This document shows, in pieces, positions 49,975 through 62,861 of a stretch of DNA of 64,000 nt. Each line of letters opens with the position of its first letter. Position 1 is the first letter of the stretch. The translations under genes were made by a program, and so were the position numbers. Under the pieces are notes generated by a model, which searched no databases, was not told the origin of the DNA, and saw nothing but the letters and a program-made list of their open reading frames with translations. Source of the DNA: Pseudomonas sp. URMO17WK12:I11 (lineage in GTDB: Bacteria > Pseudomonadota > Gammaproteobacteria > Pseudomonadales > Pseudomonadaceae); the NCBI RefSeq assembly GCF_007677725.1, contig NZ_VEDF01000001.1:24488-88487 (forward strand), read 5' to 3'.

Positions 49975-52716
<2,742 letters not shown>

Positions 52717-52938
52717 TGCCAACTCCTTGTGCAGCGGGGCCTGGCTCTGCTCATGGAGGCCAGTGCCACCGCTTCGTTGCGGCCCGCACGGCACGGGCCT
52801 GGCTGAGTGGTCAGGGTAGTCGGCTTTGACCCCCCTGACTTTCTTCTGGACCGGCGGGGCGTGTCGCTGGTTCCGATCTTCCTTTATCATCGCCGCCCTG
52901 CCGGCGCCTGTGGCGCGCCAGCCGTAGTGGAGTGAGAG

Positions 52939-54003
52939 ATGAATACCCTGTTCATGCATTGCCGGCCCGGTTTCGAGGGCGAGGTCTGCGCGGAGATCAG
53001 CGAGCACGCCGCCGTGCTCGGTGTGGCCGGCTATGCCAAGGGCAAGGCGCAGAGCGCTTGTGCCGAGTTCGTGTGCGCCGAGGCCGAGAGCGCCGAACGG
53101 CTGATGACACAATTGCGTTTCGCCCAGTTGATCTTCCCCCGACAGTGGGCGCGCGGTGGCTATATCGAGTTGCCGGAAAGCGATCGCATCAGCGTGTTGC
53201 TCGAGCACCTGGCCGCAGGCCCGGTGTTTGGCAGCTTGTGGCTGGAGGTGGTGGACAGCAACGAGGGCAAGGAGCTGTCGACCTTCTGCCGCAAGTTCGA
53301 AGTACCGCTGCGCAAGGCGCTGGAGAAGGCCGGACGGCTGGTCGACAACCCCAGCCTGCCGCGTCTGCTGCTGACGTTCATCAGCGGCAGGCGGGTGTTC
53401 GTCGGCATGGCCGAGGCGGCGAACAGTGCCTTATGGCCGATGGGTATCCCGCGGCTCAAATTCCCCCGCGAGGCGCCCAGTCGTTCGACCCTCAAGCTGG
53501 AGGAGGCCTGGCACCAGTTCATCCCGCGCGAGCAATGGGCGCAGCGCCTGGACGGCGACATGACCGGCGTCGACCTCGGCGCTTCGCCCGGCGGCTGGAC
53601 CTATCAACTGGTGCGCCGCGGCATGCTGGTGACTGCCATCGACAATGGGCCGATGGCCGAGAGCCTGATGGACACCGGCCTGGTCCAGCACCTGATGGCC
53701 GATGGCTTTACCTGGCAGCCCAGGCAGACCGTCGACTGGATGGTCTGCGATATCGTCGAGAAGCCTGCGCGTACCGCGGCGTTGATCGAAACCTGGCTCG
53801 GCGAAGGCCTGTGCCGGGAAGCGGTGGTCAACCTGAAGCTGCCGATGAAACAGCGCTACGCCGAGGTGCGTCGCCTGCTCGAGCGCATGGAAGCGACGTT
53901 CAAGGCGCGCAAGGTCAAGGTCTCGATCGCCTGCAAGCAGCTCTACCACGACCGTGAGGAAGTCACCTGCCATTTGCGCAGGCTCGATCTCAAACCGCGC
54001 TGA
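52939..54003 (+). CDS. rlmM: 23S rRNA 2'-O-ribose C2498 methyltransferase RlmM
   Basis: 354 aa. N-terminal THUMP-like domain and C-terminal Rossmann 2'-O-methyltransferase with SAM motif [16 protein letters not shown] and D-K-E tetrad regions ([18 protein letters not shown]). Start [20 protein letters not shown] matches the family. Confidence 0.96.
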   Translation: MNTLFMHCRPGFEGEVCAEISEHAAVLGVAGYAKGKAQSACAEFVCAEAESAERLMTQLRFAQLIFPRQWARGGYIELPESDRISVLLEHLAAGPVFGSLWLEVVDSNEGKELSTFCRKFEVPLRKALEKAGRLVDNPSLPRLLLTFISGRRVFVGMAEAANSALWPMGIPRLKFPREAPSRSTLKLEEAWHQFIPREQWAQRLDGDMTGVDLGASPGGWTYQLVRRGMLVTAIDNGPMAESLMDTGLVQHLMADGFTWQPRQTVDWMVCDIVEKPARTAALIETWLGEGLCREAVVNLKLPMKQRYAEVRRLLERMEATFKARKVKVSIACKQLYHDREEVTCHLRRLDLKPR

Positions 54004-54071
54004 GAACGGGCGCCCGCCCCTTGGTGCGGGCGCTGCGATGCGCCACAATAGCGATCATTTGCGGAGCCACC

Positions 54072-54314
54072 ATGACTGACTTCACCCCCGATGCGACCCT
54101 GGACGCCACTGGCCTGAACTGCCCGGAGCCGGTGATGATGCTGCACCAGCACGTGCGCAACCTGGCCGCAGGCGGCCTGCTCAAGGTCATCGCCACCGAC
54201 CCCTCGACCCGCCGCGACATTCCCAAGTTCTGCACCTTCCTCGGCCACGAACTGCTGCAGCAACAGGAAGAGGCCGGTACCTTCCTGTACTGGATTCGCA
54301 AGAAAGCCGACTGA
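54072..54314 (+). CDS. tusA: Sulfurtransferase TusA
   Basis: 80 aa, SirA/TusA fold. Catalytic Cys17 in [15 protein letters not shown]. Carries persulfide sulfur for tRNA 2-thiouridine and related pathways. GCGGAG before ATG 54072. Lies between rlmM and pdxB on the same strand with short gaps, possibly co-transcribed. Confidence 0.94.
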   Translation: MTDFTPDATLDATGLNCPEPVMMLHQHVRNLAAGGLLKVIATDPSTRRDIPKFCTFLGHELLQQQEEAGTFLYWIRKKAD

Positions 54315-54374
54315 GCCGCGCTGGAAGCGCCCTGCGTCAGCGCCTACACTGCGCTGCCCAGACAGGAGAGCGCC

Positions 54375-55517
54375 ATGCTGATAGTTGCCGACGAGAATAT
54401 CCCGCTGCTCGATGCCTTTTTCGCAGGTTTCGGCGAGATCCGCCGTTACCCGGGGCGTGGGCTCGATGCTGCCAAGGTCAAGGACGCCGACGTGCTGCTG
54501 GTGCGCTCGGTGACCCAGGTCGACCGGCAATTGCTCGAGGGCAGCCAGGTGCGCTTCGTGGGTACCTGTACCATCGGCACCGATCATCTCGACCTCGACT
54601 ATTTCGCCCAGGCAGGCATCCAGTGGAGCAGCGCGCCAGGCTGCAACGCGCGTGGCGTGGTCGATTATGTCCTTGGTAGCCTGCTGACCCTGGCAGAGCT
54701 TGACGGTGTCGAGTTGTCGGCCCGTACCTATGGCGTGGTCGGTGCGGGCGAGGTGGGTGGCCGCCTGGTGCGGGCACTGCGTGGTCTGGGCTGGCCGGTG
54801 CTGGTCTGCGACCCGCCGCGCCAGGGCGCAGAAGGTGGCGACTTCGTCAGCCTGGCGACGATTCTCGAACAATGCGACGTGATCAGCGTGCATACCCCGC
54901 TCCAGCGCGACGGTGAGGATCCGACCTGGCATCTGCTTGGCCAGGCTCAGCTGGGGCAACTGCGCACCGGCGCTTGGTTGATCAACGCCAGCCGTGGCGC
55001 GGTGGTGGACAACACGGCGCTGCGCGAACTGCTGCTCGAGCGCGACGACGTGCATGCGGTGCTTGACGTGTGGGAAGGCGAACCCCAGGTCGACCTGCAG
55101 CTGGCCGATCTGTGCACCCTGGCCACGCCGCATATCGCTGGCTACAGCCTCGATGGCCGGCAACGCGGCACCGCGCAGATCTACCAGGCCCTGTGCCGTT
55201 TTCTGCAGACGCCTGAGCAGGTGCAGTTGGCCGATCTGCTGCCGCCTGCGCCGCTGGCACAGATCGAGTTCGATGCCAGCGCAGCGCCTGGCTGGGCCAT
55301 GGCCACACTGTGCCGCGCCGTCTACGACCCACGCCGCGACGATGCCGATTTTCGCCGTAGCCTGAGTGACGACGTGGCTGAGCAGCGGGCAGCCTTCGAT
55401 CGCTTGCGCAAGCATTACCCGCCGCGGCGGGAAATCGAAGGGCTGGCAGTACGCGTGCGCGGCGAAGCGCCGCAGCTGGAGCAACTGGTCAACGCCTTGG
55501 GTGGGACGCTGACCTGA
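54375..55517 (+). CDS. pdxB: Erythronate-4-phosphate dehydrogenase
   Basis: 380 aa D-2-hydroxyacid dehydrogenase of pyridoxal phosphate synthesis. Seen: [31 protein letters not shown], Rossmann [16 protein letters not shown], catalytic R in [11 protein letters not shown], His in [12 protein letters not shown], and the PdxB-specific C-terminal dimerisation domain. AGGAGAGCGCC before ATG. Confidence 0.95.
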   Translation: MLIVADENIPLLDAFFAGFGEIRRYPGRGLDAAKVKDADVLLVRSVTQVDRQLLEGSQVRFVGTCTIGTDHLDLDYFAQAGIQWSSAPGCNARGVVDYVLGSLLTLAELDGVELSARTYGVVGAGEVGGRLVRALRGLGWPVLVCDPPRQGAEGGDFVSLATILEQCDVISVHTPLQRDGEDPTWHLLGQAQLGQLRTGAWLINASRGAVVDNTALRELLLERDDVHAVLDVWEGEPQVDLQLADLCTLATPHIAGYSLDGRQRGTAQIYQALCRFLQTPEQVQLADLLPPAPLAQIEFDASAAPGWAMATLCRAVYDPRRDDADFRRSLSDDVAEQRAAFDRLRKHYPPRREIEGLAVRVRGEAPQLEQLVNALGGTLT

Positions 55518-55610
55518 GGCTGCGCACTTAAGCGCGGCGCTGGCAAGTTTGGGGGCCGCTTTGCGGCCCCGGCGCACTTGAAGTGAAGCGCATCGGTCGC
55601 CGTCCATGGA

Positions 55611-55799
55611 TCAAGAGATCCGCGCGTTGTCCTCGCGCGCTTTCTGTGCGCGGCTGGCTTCGAGGTCGTTACAGGCGCGCTGGATCATCTGCTCGGTGAT
55701 CTCGATCTCGCGGCCCTGGGCGTCGATGATCGAGCCACAGGCATTGGCCTGGGGACGATTGTGCGGTTTCAAGGTGTCGCTGCCATGTTGCAAGCTCAT
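55611..55799 (-). CDS. Small conserved hydrophilic protein
   Basis: 62 aa, highly polar, with SIIDAQGREIEITEQMIQRAC in the centre. It resembles short Pseudomonas proteins sometimes grouped as the PA1571 family, but I am not certain. GAGGAG before ATG 55799. No function known. Convergent with pdxB. Confidence 0.68.
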   Translation of the reverse strand: MSLQHGSDTLKPHNRPQANACGSIIDAQGREIEITEQMIQRACNDLEASRAQKAREDNARIS

Positions 55800-56001
55800 T
55801 GCGTAGCTCCTCGTCAGTGTCAGGCTCAGGTTAACCCTGAGTCATGAAGCGGCTGTTACAGAAATTTACGGGCACCAAGGCAACGCACAGTCGACCAGAA
55901 ACCTCGGGAAACCTCCAGTCGCCTGTTAGAACGATGAGCTATAGCGATGCTCCCCTGTGATGAATGCTAGGCTGCAACTCCTACTTTAATGGGCCTGCGC
56001 A

Positions 56002-57762
56002 ATGCCTGACCTACCCGCATCCCCCAAACGCCGCGCCTTGGTACTGGCCTGGCGGTTCATGCGCCCCTACCGACGCCAGGCGTTACTGGCACTGCTGGCG
56101 CTGGTGGTCACCGCCGCCATCACGCTGTCGATGGGTCAAGGCATCCGCCTGCTGGTGGATCAGGGATTCACCACGCGTTCGGCGCACCAGCTCAATCAGA
56201 CCCTGGGCCTGTTCGTGGTGCTGGTGCTCGCCCTGGCAGCCGGTACCTACAGTCGCTTCTACCTGGTGTCGTGGATTGGCGAGCGGTGCGTCGCCGACAT
56301 CCGCCGTGCAGTCTTCGATCACCTGATCGGCTTGCACCCCGGTTTTTTCGAGGACAATCGCAGCGCCGAGATCCAGTCGCGCCTGACCGCCGACACCACT
56401 TTGCTGCAGTCGGTGATCGGCTCATCGCTGTCGATGTTCCTGCGCAATGCACTGATGGTCATTGGCGGTATCGTTTTGCTGTTCATCACCAACCCCAAGC
56501 TCACCAGTATCGTGGTGGTGGCGCTGCCCTTGGTGCTGGCGCCGATCCTGGTGTTTGGCCGACGCGTGCGCAGCCTGTCACGCCAGAGCCAGGACCGGGT
56601 GGCCGATGTTGGCAGTTATGTCGCCGAAACCCTGGGGCAGATCAAGACCGTGCAGGCCTACAACCATCAACCGCACGACCGTGAGTTGTTCGCGGGCACG
56701 GTCGAAGCGGCATTTGCCGTGGCCCGCCGCCGTATTGCCCAGCGGGCCTGGCTGATCACCCTGGCCATCGTGCTGGTGTTGGGCGCGGTCGGGCTGATGC
56801 TGTGGGTCGGCGGCATGGACGTGATCGAAGGGCGTATTTCAGCGGGGGAGTTGGCGGCGTTCGTGTTCTACAGCCTGATCGTCGGCAGTGCCATCGGCAC
56901 TGTCAGCGAAGTGCTTGGGGAGTTGCAACGGGCAGCCGGCGCGGCCGAGCGCATTGCCGAGCTGCTTGCCGCGCGCAGCGCAATCGTGGCGCCAGCACAG
57001 CCCCTGGCGCTGGTGCAGCCGGTGCGCGGCCACCTGGCACTGCGCGGGGTTTCATTTGCCTACCCGTCGCGCCCGACGGTGGCGGCGATCAATCAACTGA
57101 GTCTGGTCATAGAACCGGGCCAGACGCTGGCGCTGGTCGGACCTTCGGGGGCAGGCAAGTCGACCCTGTTCGACCTGTTGCTGCGCTTCCATGACCCACA
57201 GCAGGGCGAAATCTTGCTCGATGGCCAGCCAATCAGGCTGCTGCAACCGCAGCAATTGCGCCAGCAATTCGCCTTGGTGGCGCAGCATCCGTCGCTGTTT
57301 CGTGGCAGCGTGGAAGCCAATATCCGCTACGGCCGCCCTGACGCCAGTTGGGCCGAGGTCGAGGCTGCAGCACGCAGCGCGCATGCCGATGAATTCATCC
57401 GGCAACTGCCACAGGGCTATCAGACCCTGCTGGGCGAGGGCGGGGTAGGGTTGTCGGGCGGGCAGAAACAGCGCCTGGCGATCGCCCGGGCGTTGCTGGT
57501 CGATGCACCGATCCTTTTGCTCGACGAAGCCACCAGTGCCCTCGATGCGCAAAGCGAGTACCTGATCCAGCAGGCGCTGCCGAGTTTGATGGCCGGGCGC
57601 ACGACATTGGTCATCGCGCACCGGCTGGCCACCGTGCAGCACGCCGACCGCATTGCGGTGATCGACAAAGGTGAGGTGGTCGCCATCGGCACGCACCGGC
57701 AATTGCTCGAACAAAGCCCGTTGTACGCGCGGTTGGCGCATTTGCAGTTCAGCGCAGGGTAG
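56002..57762 (+). CDS. MsbA-like ABC exporter (half-transporter)
   Basis: 586 aa. Six-helix transmembrane domain (about 20-310) fused to an ATP-binding domain: Walker A GPSGAGKST, Q-loop VAQHPSLF, signature LSGGQKQRLAIARAL, Walker B ILLLDEATSALD, H-loop IAHRL. ABCB-type lipid/multidrug exporter that works as a homodimer; substrate unknown. True MsbA usually sits by lpxK, so this is a paralogue. Terminator follows. Confidence 0.9.
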   Translation: MPDLPASPKRRALVLAWRFMRPYRRQALLALLALVVTAAITLSMGQGIRLLVDQGFTTRSAHQLNQTLGLFVVLVLALAAGTYSRFYLVSWIGERCVADIRRAVFDHLIGLHPGFFEDNRSAEIQSRLTADTTLLQSVIGSSLSMFLRNALMVIGGIVLLFITNPKLTSIVVVALPLVLAPILVFGRRVRSLSRQSQDRVADVGSYVAETLGQIKTVQAYNHQPHDRELFAGTVEAAFAVARRRIAQRAWLITLAIVLVLGAVGLMLWVGGMDVIEGRISAGELAAFVFYSLIVGSAIGTVSEVLGELQRAAGAAERIAELLAARSAIVAPAQPLALVQPVRGHLALRGVSFAYPSRPTVAAINQLSLVIEPGQTLALVGPSGAGKSTLFDLLLRFHDPQQGEILLDGQPIRLLQPQQLRQQFALVAQHPSLFRGSVEANIRYGRPDASWAEVEAAARSAHADEFIRQLPQGYQTLLGEGGVGLSGGQKQRLAIARALLVDAPILLLDEATSALDAQSEYLIQQALPSLMAGRTTLVIAHRLATVQHADRIAVIDKGEVVAIGTHRQLLEQSPLYARLAHLQFSAG

Positions 57763-57773
57763 GGTTCCAGACA

Positions 57774-57804
57774 ACGAAAAGCCCGCGCGAGGCGGGCTTT
57801 TCGT
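57774..57804. terminator. Terminator after the ABC exporter
   Basis: Perfect 13-bp stem ACGAAAAGCCCGC / GCGGGCTTTTCGT, with A- and T-runs on the two flanks, so it can serve both the exporter and the convergent tRNA gene. Confidence 0.92.
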
Positions 57805-57813
57805 TATGCATGA

Positions 57814-57890
57814 TGGTCGGAGAGACAGGATTCGAACCTGCGGCCTTCTCGTCCCGAACGAGACGCGCTACCTGGCTGCGCTACACTCCG
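57814..57890 (-). tRNA. tRNA-Pro (anticodon CGG)
   Basis: 77 nt, minus strand, 5' CGGAGTG..., encoded CCA 3' end, T-loop GGTTCGAATCC, anticodon stem CTCG/CGAG with loop TTCGGGA (anticodon CGG, reads CCG). The acceptor stem pairs except for one T-T mismatch at position 6. Confidence 0.97.
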
Positions 57891-57971
57891 ATGAGCAAAA
57901 TCCTACTGCAAGGTTTTTTGCCGTGCAAGCCGCAGCAGGGCAGCGGCTCGAGGGCACTTGCCAAGCTCGGA

Positions 57972-58193
57972 TCAGAGCTCCTTGACGGTACGGACCTGGT
58001 CCTTGTTCAAGCGCGTACGCTTGCCGTCGAGCTGTTCGAATTCATAGAAACCGGAGTCCTCGTCAAATGAGGGGGTATCCACTGCCTGGATTTCGCGGCC
58101 GTCGTTCAGGGTGATGACGGTCGGCGAAGCGCAGCCGGCGAGGGCGCCAAGGCCCAGGGCAAGCAGGAAGGCGGGAAGGGTCCGTTGAATCAT
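57972..58193 (-). CDS. YgdI/YgdR family lipoprotein
   Basis: 73 aa. Lipoprotein signal MIQRTLPAFLLALGLGALAG with lipobox LAGC, then a small SH3-like DUF903 domain (VITLNDGREIQAVDTPSFDEDSGFYEFEQ). Outer-membrane or periplasmic lipoprotein of unknown function, small and abundant in relatives. ATG 58193 has GGAG eight bases upstream. Confidence 0.9.
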   Translation of the reverse strand: MIQRTLPAFLLALGLGALAGCASPTVITLNDGREIQAVDTPSFDEDSGFYEFEQLDGKRTRLNKDQVRTVKEL

Positions 58194-58369
58194 CTTGTTT
58201 CTCCAGTGCGATGGTGCTAGGTGACTGTAAGACGCAGCGCGTCCACGCAAGTTCCTCATACACTCCAGCATAGCGGCAATCGCAGCCTATTGACCCAAGT
58301 CGTGCAAATACGGCCTGCGCGGTCGGTGTGATATAACTGCGACCATTCTGTATACCTGCGACGGACACT

Positions 58370-58909
58370 ATGAAAGCCAAGGCCGATACTCCCTTCGTGG
58401 CGCTGAACATTGCCGTGCTCACGGTCAGCGACACCCGTACGTTCGACACCGACACCTCGGGGCAAACCTTCGTCGACCGCCTGACGGCTGCCGGTCACAC
58501 CCTGGCAGCCCGTGAGCTGCTCAAGGACGATCTCTACAAGATCCGCGCCCAGGTCGCCGCCTGGATCGCCGACGACACCGTGCAGGTGGTGCTGATCACC
58601 GGCGGCACTGGGTTTACCGGCCGCGACAGCACGCCGGAGGCCGTCGCCTGCCTGCTGGATAAACAGGTCGAGGGTTTCGGCGAGCTGTTCCGGCAGATCT
58701 CCGTGGCCGATATCGGCACCTCCACCGTGCAATCGCGTGCGCTCGCGGGGCTGGCCAACGGCACCCTGGTGTGCTGCCTGCCAGGTTCGACCAACGCGGT
58801 GCGCACCGGTTGGGACGGCATTCTGGCCGAGCAGCTCGATGCCCGCCATCGGCCGTGCAACTTCGTGGCCCACCTCAAGCAGGTGGCGGCCTGCGACAGC
58901 CGTGGTTGA
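58370..58909 (+). CDS. moaB: Molybdenum cofactor biosynthesis protein MoaB
   Basis: 179 aa MogA/MoaB fold that adenylylates molybdopterin. Motifs VLTVSDTRTFDTDTSG, ITGGTGFTGRD and LPGSTNAVRTGW are conserved. The gap to moeA is 7 bases, so a moaB-moeA operon. Confidence 0.94.
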   Translation: MKAKADTPFVALNIAVLTVSDTRTFDTDTSGQTFVDRLTAAGHTLAARELLKDDLYKIRAQVAAWIADDTVQVVLITGGTGFTGRDSTPEAVACLLDKQVEGFGELFRQISVADIGTSTVQSRALAGLANGTLVCCLPGSTNAVRTGWDGILAEQLDARHRPCNFVAHLKQVAACDSRG

Positions 58910-58916
58910 GGCGTCC

Positions 58917-60119
58917 ATGACGCAGCCACTGCTGCCGGTCGAAGCGGCCCTGGAGCGCTTGCTGGCCTTGGCCGAGGCGGCGCCGATCGAGCAGACCGAG
59001 CAGGTCGCGCTGGGCGATGCCGAAGGCCGCGTGCTGGCCACCGACCTGATCGCCAGCCTCGACTTGCCGCCCTGGCCGAACAGCGCCATGGACGGCTACG
59101 CCGTGCGGCTGGCCGATCTGCACGCGCAGCCCTTGATCGTCAGCCAGCGGATCTTCGCCGGGCATGCGCCCGCGCCGTTGCAGCCTGGTACCTGCGCACG
59201 AATCTTCACCGGCGCGCCAATGCCGGCCGGTGCCGATTGCGTCGAGATGCAGGAAAACACCGAAGTGCTCGACGATGGGCGCGTGCGTTTCCTGCAGCCC
59301 TTGCGTGTCGATCAGAATGTGCGTCCGCAAGGTCAGGAAACCCGCAAGGGCGAAACGGTGTTGCTGCGTGGTACGCGGCTGGGGCCAATCGAGCTGGGCC
59401 TGGCAGCGACCCTTGGGCATGCCTACCTGCCGGTGGTGAGGCGGGTGCGGGTCGCCGTGCTGTCGACCGGTGACGAGCTGGTCGAGCCGGGGTTGGCGCT
59501 GGGGCCTGGGCAAATCTACAACAGCAACCGACGTCTGCTGGTGAGCTGGCTGCAGCGGCTGGGCTGCGAAGTGCGCGACATGGGCATCCTCCCTGATGAT
59601 CTGCCGCGCACCCGTGAATGCCTGGCAGGCCTCGGCGATGTCGACCTGATCCTGTCCACTGGCGGGGTCTCGGTGGGCGAGGCCGACTACCTGGGCGCGG
59701 CCCTGCGGGAGGCGGGCGAGCTGGCGTTGTGGAAGCTGGCGATCAAGCCTGGCAAGCCGCTGACCTTCGGCCATTACCAGGGTGTGCCGGTGATCGGCCT
59801 GCCCGGCAACCCGGCCTCGACGCTGGTGACCTTCGGCCTGCTGACGCGGCCCTACTTGCTGCGCCGCCAGGGCGTGACCGAGGTAGCGCCACTGCGCTTC
59901 GAAGTGCCTGCGGCGTTCGCCTGGAACAAGGCCGGCAGCCGCCGCGAGTACCTGCGCGCGCGGCTCGACAATGGCCAGGCGCACATCTACAAGAACCAGA
60001 GTTCGGGGGTGCTGCGCAGCGCCGCCTGGGCGCACGGCCTGGTCGAGGTGCTGGAAGGCAGCACACCGCAGATTGGCGACAAGGTCTGGTTCATTCCGTT
60101 GAGCGAACTACTCGGCTGA
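58917..60119 (+). CDS. moeA: Molybdopterin molybdenumtransferase MoeA
   Basis: 400 aa. Inserts molybdate into adenylylated molybdopterin. Domains: N-terminal LPPWPNSAMDGYAVR, RIFTGAPMPAGADCVEMQENT, MogA-like VAVLSTGDELVEPG, ILSTGGVSVGEADYL, and C-terminal beta barrel. ATG 58917 (MTQPLLPVEAALERLL) is the family start. Its last 12 bases overlap the convergent glycosyltransferase gene. Confidence 0.95.
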   Translation: MTQPLLPVEAALERLLALAEAAPIEQTEQVALGDAEGRVLATDLIASLDLPPWPNSAMDGYAVRLADLHAQPLIVSQRIFAGHAPAPLQPGTCARIFTGAPMPAGADCVEMQENTEVLDDGRVRFLQPLRVDQNVRPQGQETRKGETVLLRGTRLGPIELGLAATLGHAYLPVVRRVRVAVLSTGDELVEPGLALGPGQIYNSNRRLLVSWLQRLGCEVRDMGILPDDLPRTRECLAGLGDVDLILSTGGVSVGEADYLGAALREAGELALWKLAIKPGKPLTFGHYQGVPVIGLPGNPASTLVTFGLLTRPYLLRRQGVTEVAPLRFEVPAAFAWNKAGSRREYLRARLDNGQAHIYKNQSSGVLRSAAWAHGLVEVLEGSTPQIGDKVWFIPLSELLG

Positions 60120-61355
60120 CTGCCCCAGCCACGCCCCTGGCCCCTGCCGCAGGTGCGCGGGGGCGGCTTGGGTCAAGCGCATGTGCACCGTCTCCAGTTG
60201 CTGGGCCGCCACGCGCCAGTCGTGCCGGCTGCGCGCCAGCGCCCGCCCGGCCTCGCTCAGTTGGCTCATGCGCCACGGTTGGTTGAGCAGTTGGGTGATG
60301 ATCAACGCCAGTTGGTCACCGTCGTTGCTGCCGAGGTAATTCAAGCCATGATTGGCGGCCAGGCCCGAGACACCTTTGTCGGTGCTGATGACCGGCAGAC
60401 CGGCAGCCATGGCTTCGAGAATCTTCACCTTCGCACCGCCGGCATAGCGCAGTGGCGCGAAGAACACCGCGCACCGGCGCTGCAACTCACGCAGATCGGG
60501 ACGATAGCCGATCCATTCGATCCGCGGGTCGTTCCAGCGCAGCTTCCAACTGCTCGGCAAGGCGTGCCCGGCGATGGCCAGACGCACCGCAGGATTGCTT
60601 AGCCATACCTGCGGCAGGATCTCCTCCAGGGCCCACTCGATGGCCTCGGCATTGGCGGCATATTCGAAATTGCCCACGAACAACAAGCGTTGGCTGTGCA
60701 GCGCTGGCTGTACATCCTGATAGAAGTCGCAGTCCACGCCATGGACCACCACGTTGACTGCCCGGCCGCTGATCTGGCTGATCAGCTCGGCATCATGCTG
60801 ACTGACCGCCACCACTTCGGTCGGTTGGCGCAGCACACGTTGCTCCCAGCGGCGATAGCGCCAACGGTCGAAGGCGTTGAGCGGGCGCAGCCACAGCGGC
60901 AGACGGTCATGACAGACTGCACCGCTGACCGACTCCAGGTTGTGCTCGCTGAGCATGTAGGGCAACTGGCGCGCCTGCAGGGCTTTCTCGAACGGCTGGA
61001 AACTGTAGCTGTGCTCGATCTGGATCACGTCCCAGGGTTCGTCCAGCAGCTGCTCGAAGCGGTGTCTCAGCCCCGGCGCCAGCCCGTTGATGATCGCACG
61101 CATGGGGTAGTCGATGATCGGCGAGGCCAACAGGTTCAACGGGCTGTGCAGCGCGCGCCGGGGCAACACGATCAGCCGCTCGAGCAGTGGCTCGAGGGCT
61201 TGGCGGGCAGCGTCGCACAAGGGGATTTTCGACTGCACCAGCAGGGTGATGCGGTGACCCTGCTGCGCCATGGCGCGCAGCAGGTGGTATTGCCGGGTCT
61301 TGCTGCCACTGGTGGTGGGCCAGGGCAGGTAGGGCAGAGTCCAAAGGATGCGCAT
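60108..61355 (-). CDS. GT4 glycosyltransferase
   Basis: 415 aa GT-B fold: N-terminal PYLPWPTTSGSKTRQYHLLRA, C-terminal donor site GGAKVKILEAMAAGLPVISTD. Retaining family 4 glycosyltransferase, cytoplasmic or membrane-associated, probably for exopolysaccharide or lipopolysaccharide with the adjacent GDP-mannose gene. Sugar and acceptor unknown. Starts 51 bases after manC, same strand. Confidence 0.88.
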   Translation of the reverse strand: MRILWTLPYLPWPTTSGSKTRQYHLLRAMAQQGHRITLLVQSKIPLCDAARQALEPLLERLIVLPRRALHSPLNLLASPIIDYPMRAIINGLAPGLRHRFEQLLDEPWDVIQIEHSYSFQPFEKALQARQLPYMLSEHNLESVSGAVCHDRLPLWLRPLNAFDRWRYRRWEQRVLRQPTEVVAVSQHDAELISQISGRAVNVVVHGVDCDFYQDVQPALHSQRLLFVGNFEYAANAEAIEWALEEILPQVWLSNPAVRLAIAGHALPSSWKLRWNDPRIEWIGYRPDLRELQRRCAVFFAPLRYAGGAKVKILEAMAAGLPVISTDKGVSGLAANHGLNYLGSNDGDQLALIITQLLNQPWRMSQLSEAGRALARSRHDWRVAAQQLETVHMRLTQAAPAHLRQGPGAWLGQSAE

Positions 61356-61406
61356 GACCCGGAATCCTCGTCAAAGGCCGTGGACAATAAACGCGTCCGC
61401 CGGCCG

Positions 61407-62861
61407 CTAGCCGATGGCGGGGGCCGGGACGCGTCCATAGATATCAGTAAAGCGCACGATATCGTCTTCGCCCAGGTATTCGCCGCTCTGCACCTCGATC
61501 ATCACCAGGTCGATGACGCCGGGGTTGGTCAGGCGATGGGTGCGGCCTGGCTTGATGAAGGTCGACTCGTTGGTGTCGAGCAAAAATTCTTCTTCGCCGT
61601 TGGTCACGCACGCCATGCCGCTGACGATGATCCAGTGCTCGCTGCGGTGGTGATGCATCTGCAGCGACAGCGATTCGCCCGGGCGTACCATGATGCGCTT
61701 GATCTTGAAGCGCGGGCCTTCCTCGAGCACGGTGTACATGCCCCACGGCCGGGTGACGGTGCGGTGCAGGCGGTAGGCTTCATGACCACGGTGCTTGAGC
61801 TGCTGGGCAATCACCTTGACCTCCTGGCTGCGCGCGGCATCGGCGATCAGCAGGGCGTCAGGGGTGTCGATGACGATCAGGTTGTCCAGGCCAACCGCGC
61901 CGACCAGACGCTTGGGCGAGTCGATGTAGCAGTTGGTCACATCGTGCAGCACCGCTTCGCCGTTGCAATGGTTGCCAGCGTCGTCGGTGTGGCGCAGTTC
62001 GCGTACTGCCTCCCAGCTGCCGATATCGCTCCAACCCAGCTCGCAAGGCACTACGGCGACCTTCTCCGAGCGCTCCATCAGGGCGTAGTCGATGGAGATG
62101 TCTTCAGCCAAGGCGAAGCTCTCCGGGTCCAGTTCGACTTGCAGGGCCTTGGCGCCTTCCTTGCTCGCGCTCTGTTCCAGGCAGCAGGTCACGCAGGCCA
62201 GCAGTTCCGGGGCATGGGCCTGCAGTTCGGCCAGTACGGTGCCAACCCGCAGGCAGAACATGCCGGCATTCCACAGGTGGCGGCCACCTTCAAGGTATTC
62301 ACGAGCGGTCAGCGCATCGGGTTTTTCCACGAAGCTTGCGACCTGCTGCGCGTGGGCGTTGATCGCTTGACCCTGTTCGATGTAGCCAAAACCCGTCTCG
62401 GCGCGGCTGGGCAGCAGACCAAAGGTCGCCAGCCAGCCGTCGTTGGCCAATTGCCGGGCGTGCTCGACAGCCGTGGAGAACGCCTCGGCATCCTGGATCA
62501 AGTGATCGGCCGGCAGCACCAGCAGCACGCTCTCCGGGCCGTAGTGCTTGGCGCAGTGCAGGGCTGCTGCGGCAATGGCTGGGGCAGTGTTGCGGCCACT
62601 GGTTTCGAGCAGATAGTCGATGGCCAGATTGCCGGGATTGACCTGGCGGAACTCGTCCTGGGTGCGGAAGAACACTTCGCGATTGGTGACCGTCAGCACG
62701 CGCTCGACACCGTCCAGGGCCGCCGCGCGGGCGAAGGTTTTCTGCAGCAGGCTCTGGCCGTCAGGCAGGCGCATGAACGGCTTGGGCATGGCCTCTCGGG
62801 AAACTGGCCACAGGCGTGTGCCAGCACCACCGGCGATGATGCAGGGGATCAGAACGCTCAT
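61407..62861 (-). CDS. manC: Mannose-1-phosphate guanylyltransferase / mannose-6-phosphate isomerase
   Basis: 484 aa bifunctional AlgA/ManC/PslB type. N-terminal nucleotidyltransferase GGAGTRLWPVSREAMPKPFM; C-terminal cupin isomerase with LSLQMHHHRSEHWIIVSGMA and PGRTHRLTNPG. Makes GDP-mannose for surface polysaccharide. ATG 62861 (MSVLIPCIIAGG). Upstream are an AT-rich stretch and the repeat array. Orthologue naming (manC, algA, pslB) depends on the cluster, which is mostly out of view. Confidence 0.94.
   Translation of the reverse strand: MSVLIPCIIAGGAGTRLWPVSREAMPKPFMRLPDGQSLLQKTFARAAALDGVERVLTVTNREVFFRTQDEFRQVNPGNLAIDYLLETSGRNTAPAIAAAALHCAKHYGPESVLLVLPADHLIQDAEAFSTAVEHARQLANDGWLATFGLLPSRAETGFGYIEQGQAINAHAQQVASFVEKPDALTAREYLEGGRHLWNAGMFCLRVGTVLAELQAHAPELLACVTCCLEQSASKEGAKALQVELDPESFALAEDISIDYALMERSEKVAVVPCELGWSDIGSWEAVRELRHTDDAGNHCNGEAVLHDVTNCYIDSPKRLVGAVGLDNLIVIDTPDALLIADAARSQEVKVIAQQLKHRGHEAYRLHRTVTRPWGMYTVLEEGPRFKIKRIMVRPGESLSLQMHHHRSEHWIIVSGMACVTNGEEEFLLDTNESTFIKPGRTHRLTNPGVIDLVMIEVQSGEYLGEDDIVRFTDIYGRVPAPAIG

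Noticed and set aside
57814..57890. tRNA-Pro as an integration site of a mobile element
   Set aside because: No integrase gene and no repeat of the tRNA 3' end was seen nearby.
58347..58360. Second LexA box before moaB
   Set aside because: CTGTATACCTG lacks the ACAG half-site at correct spacing.
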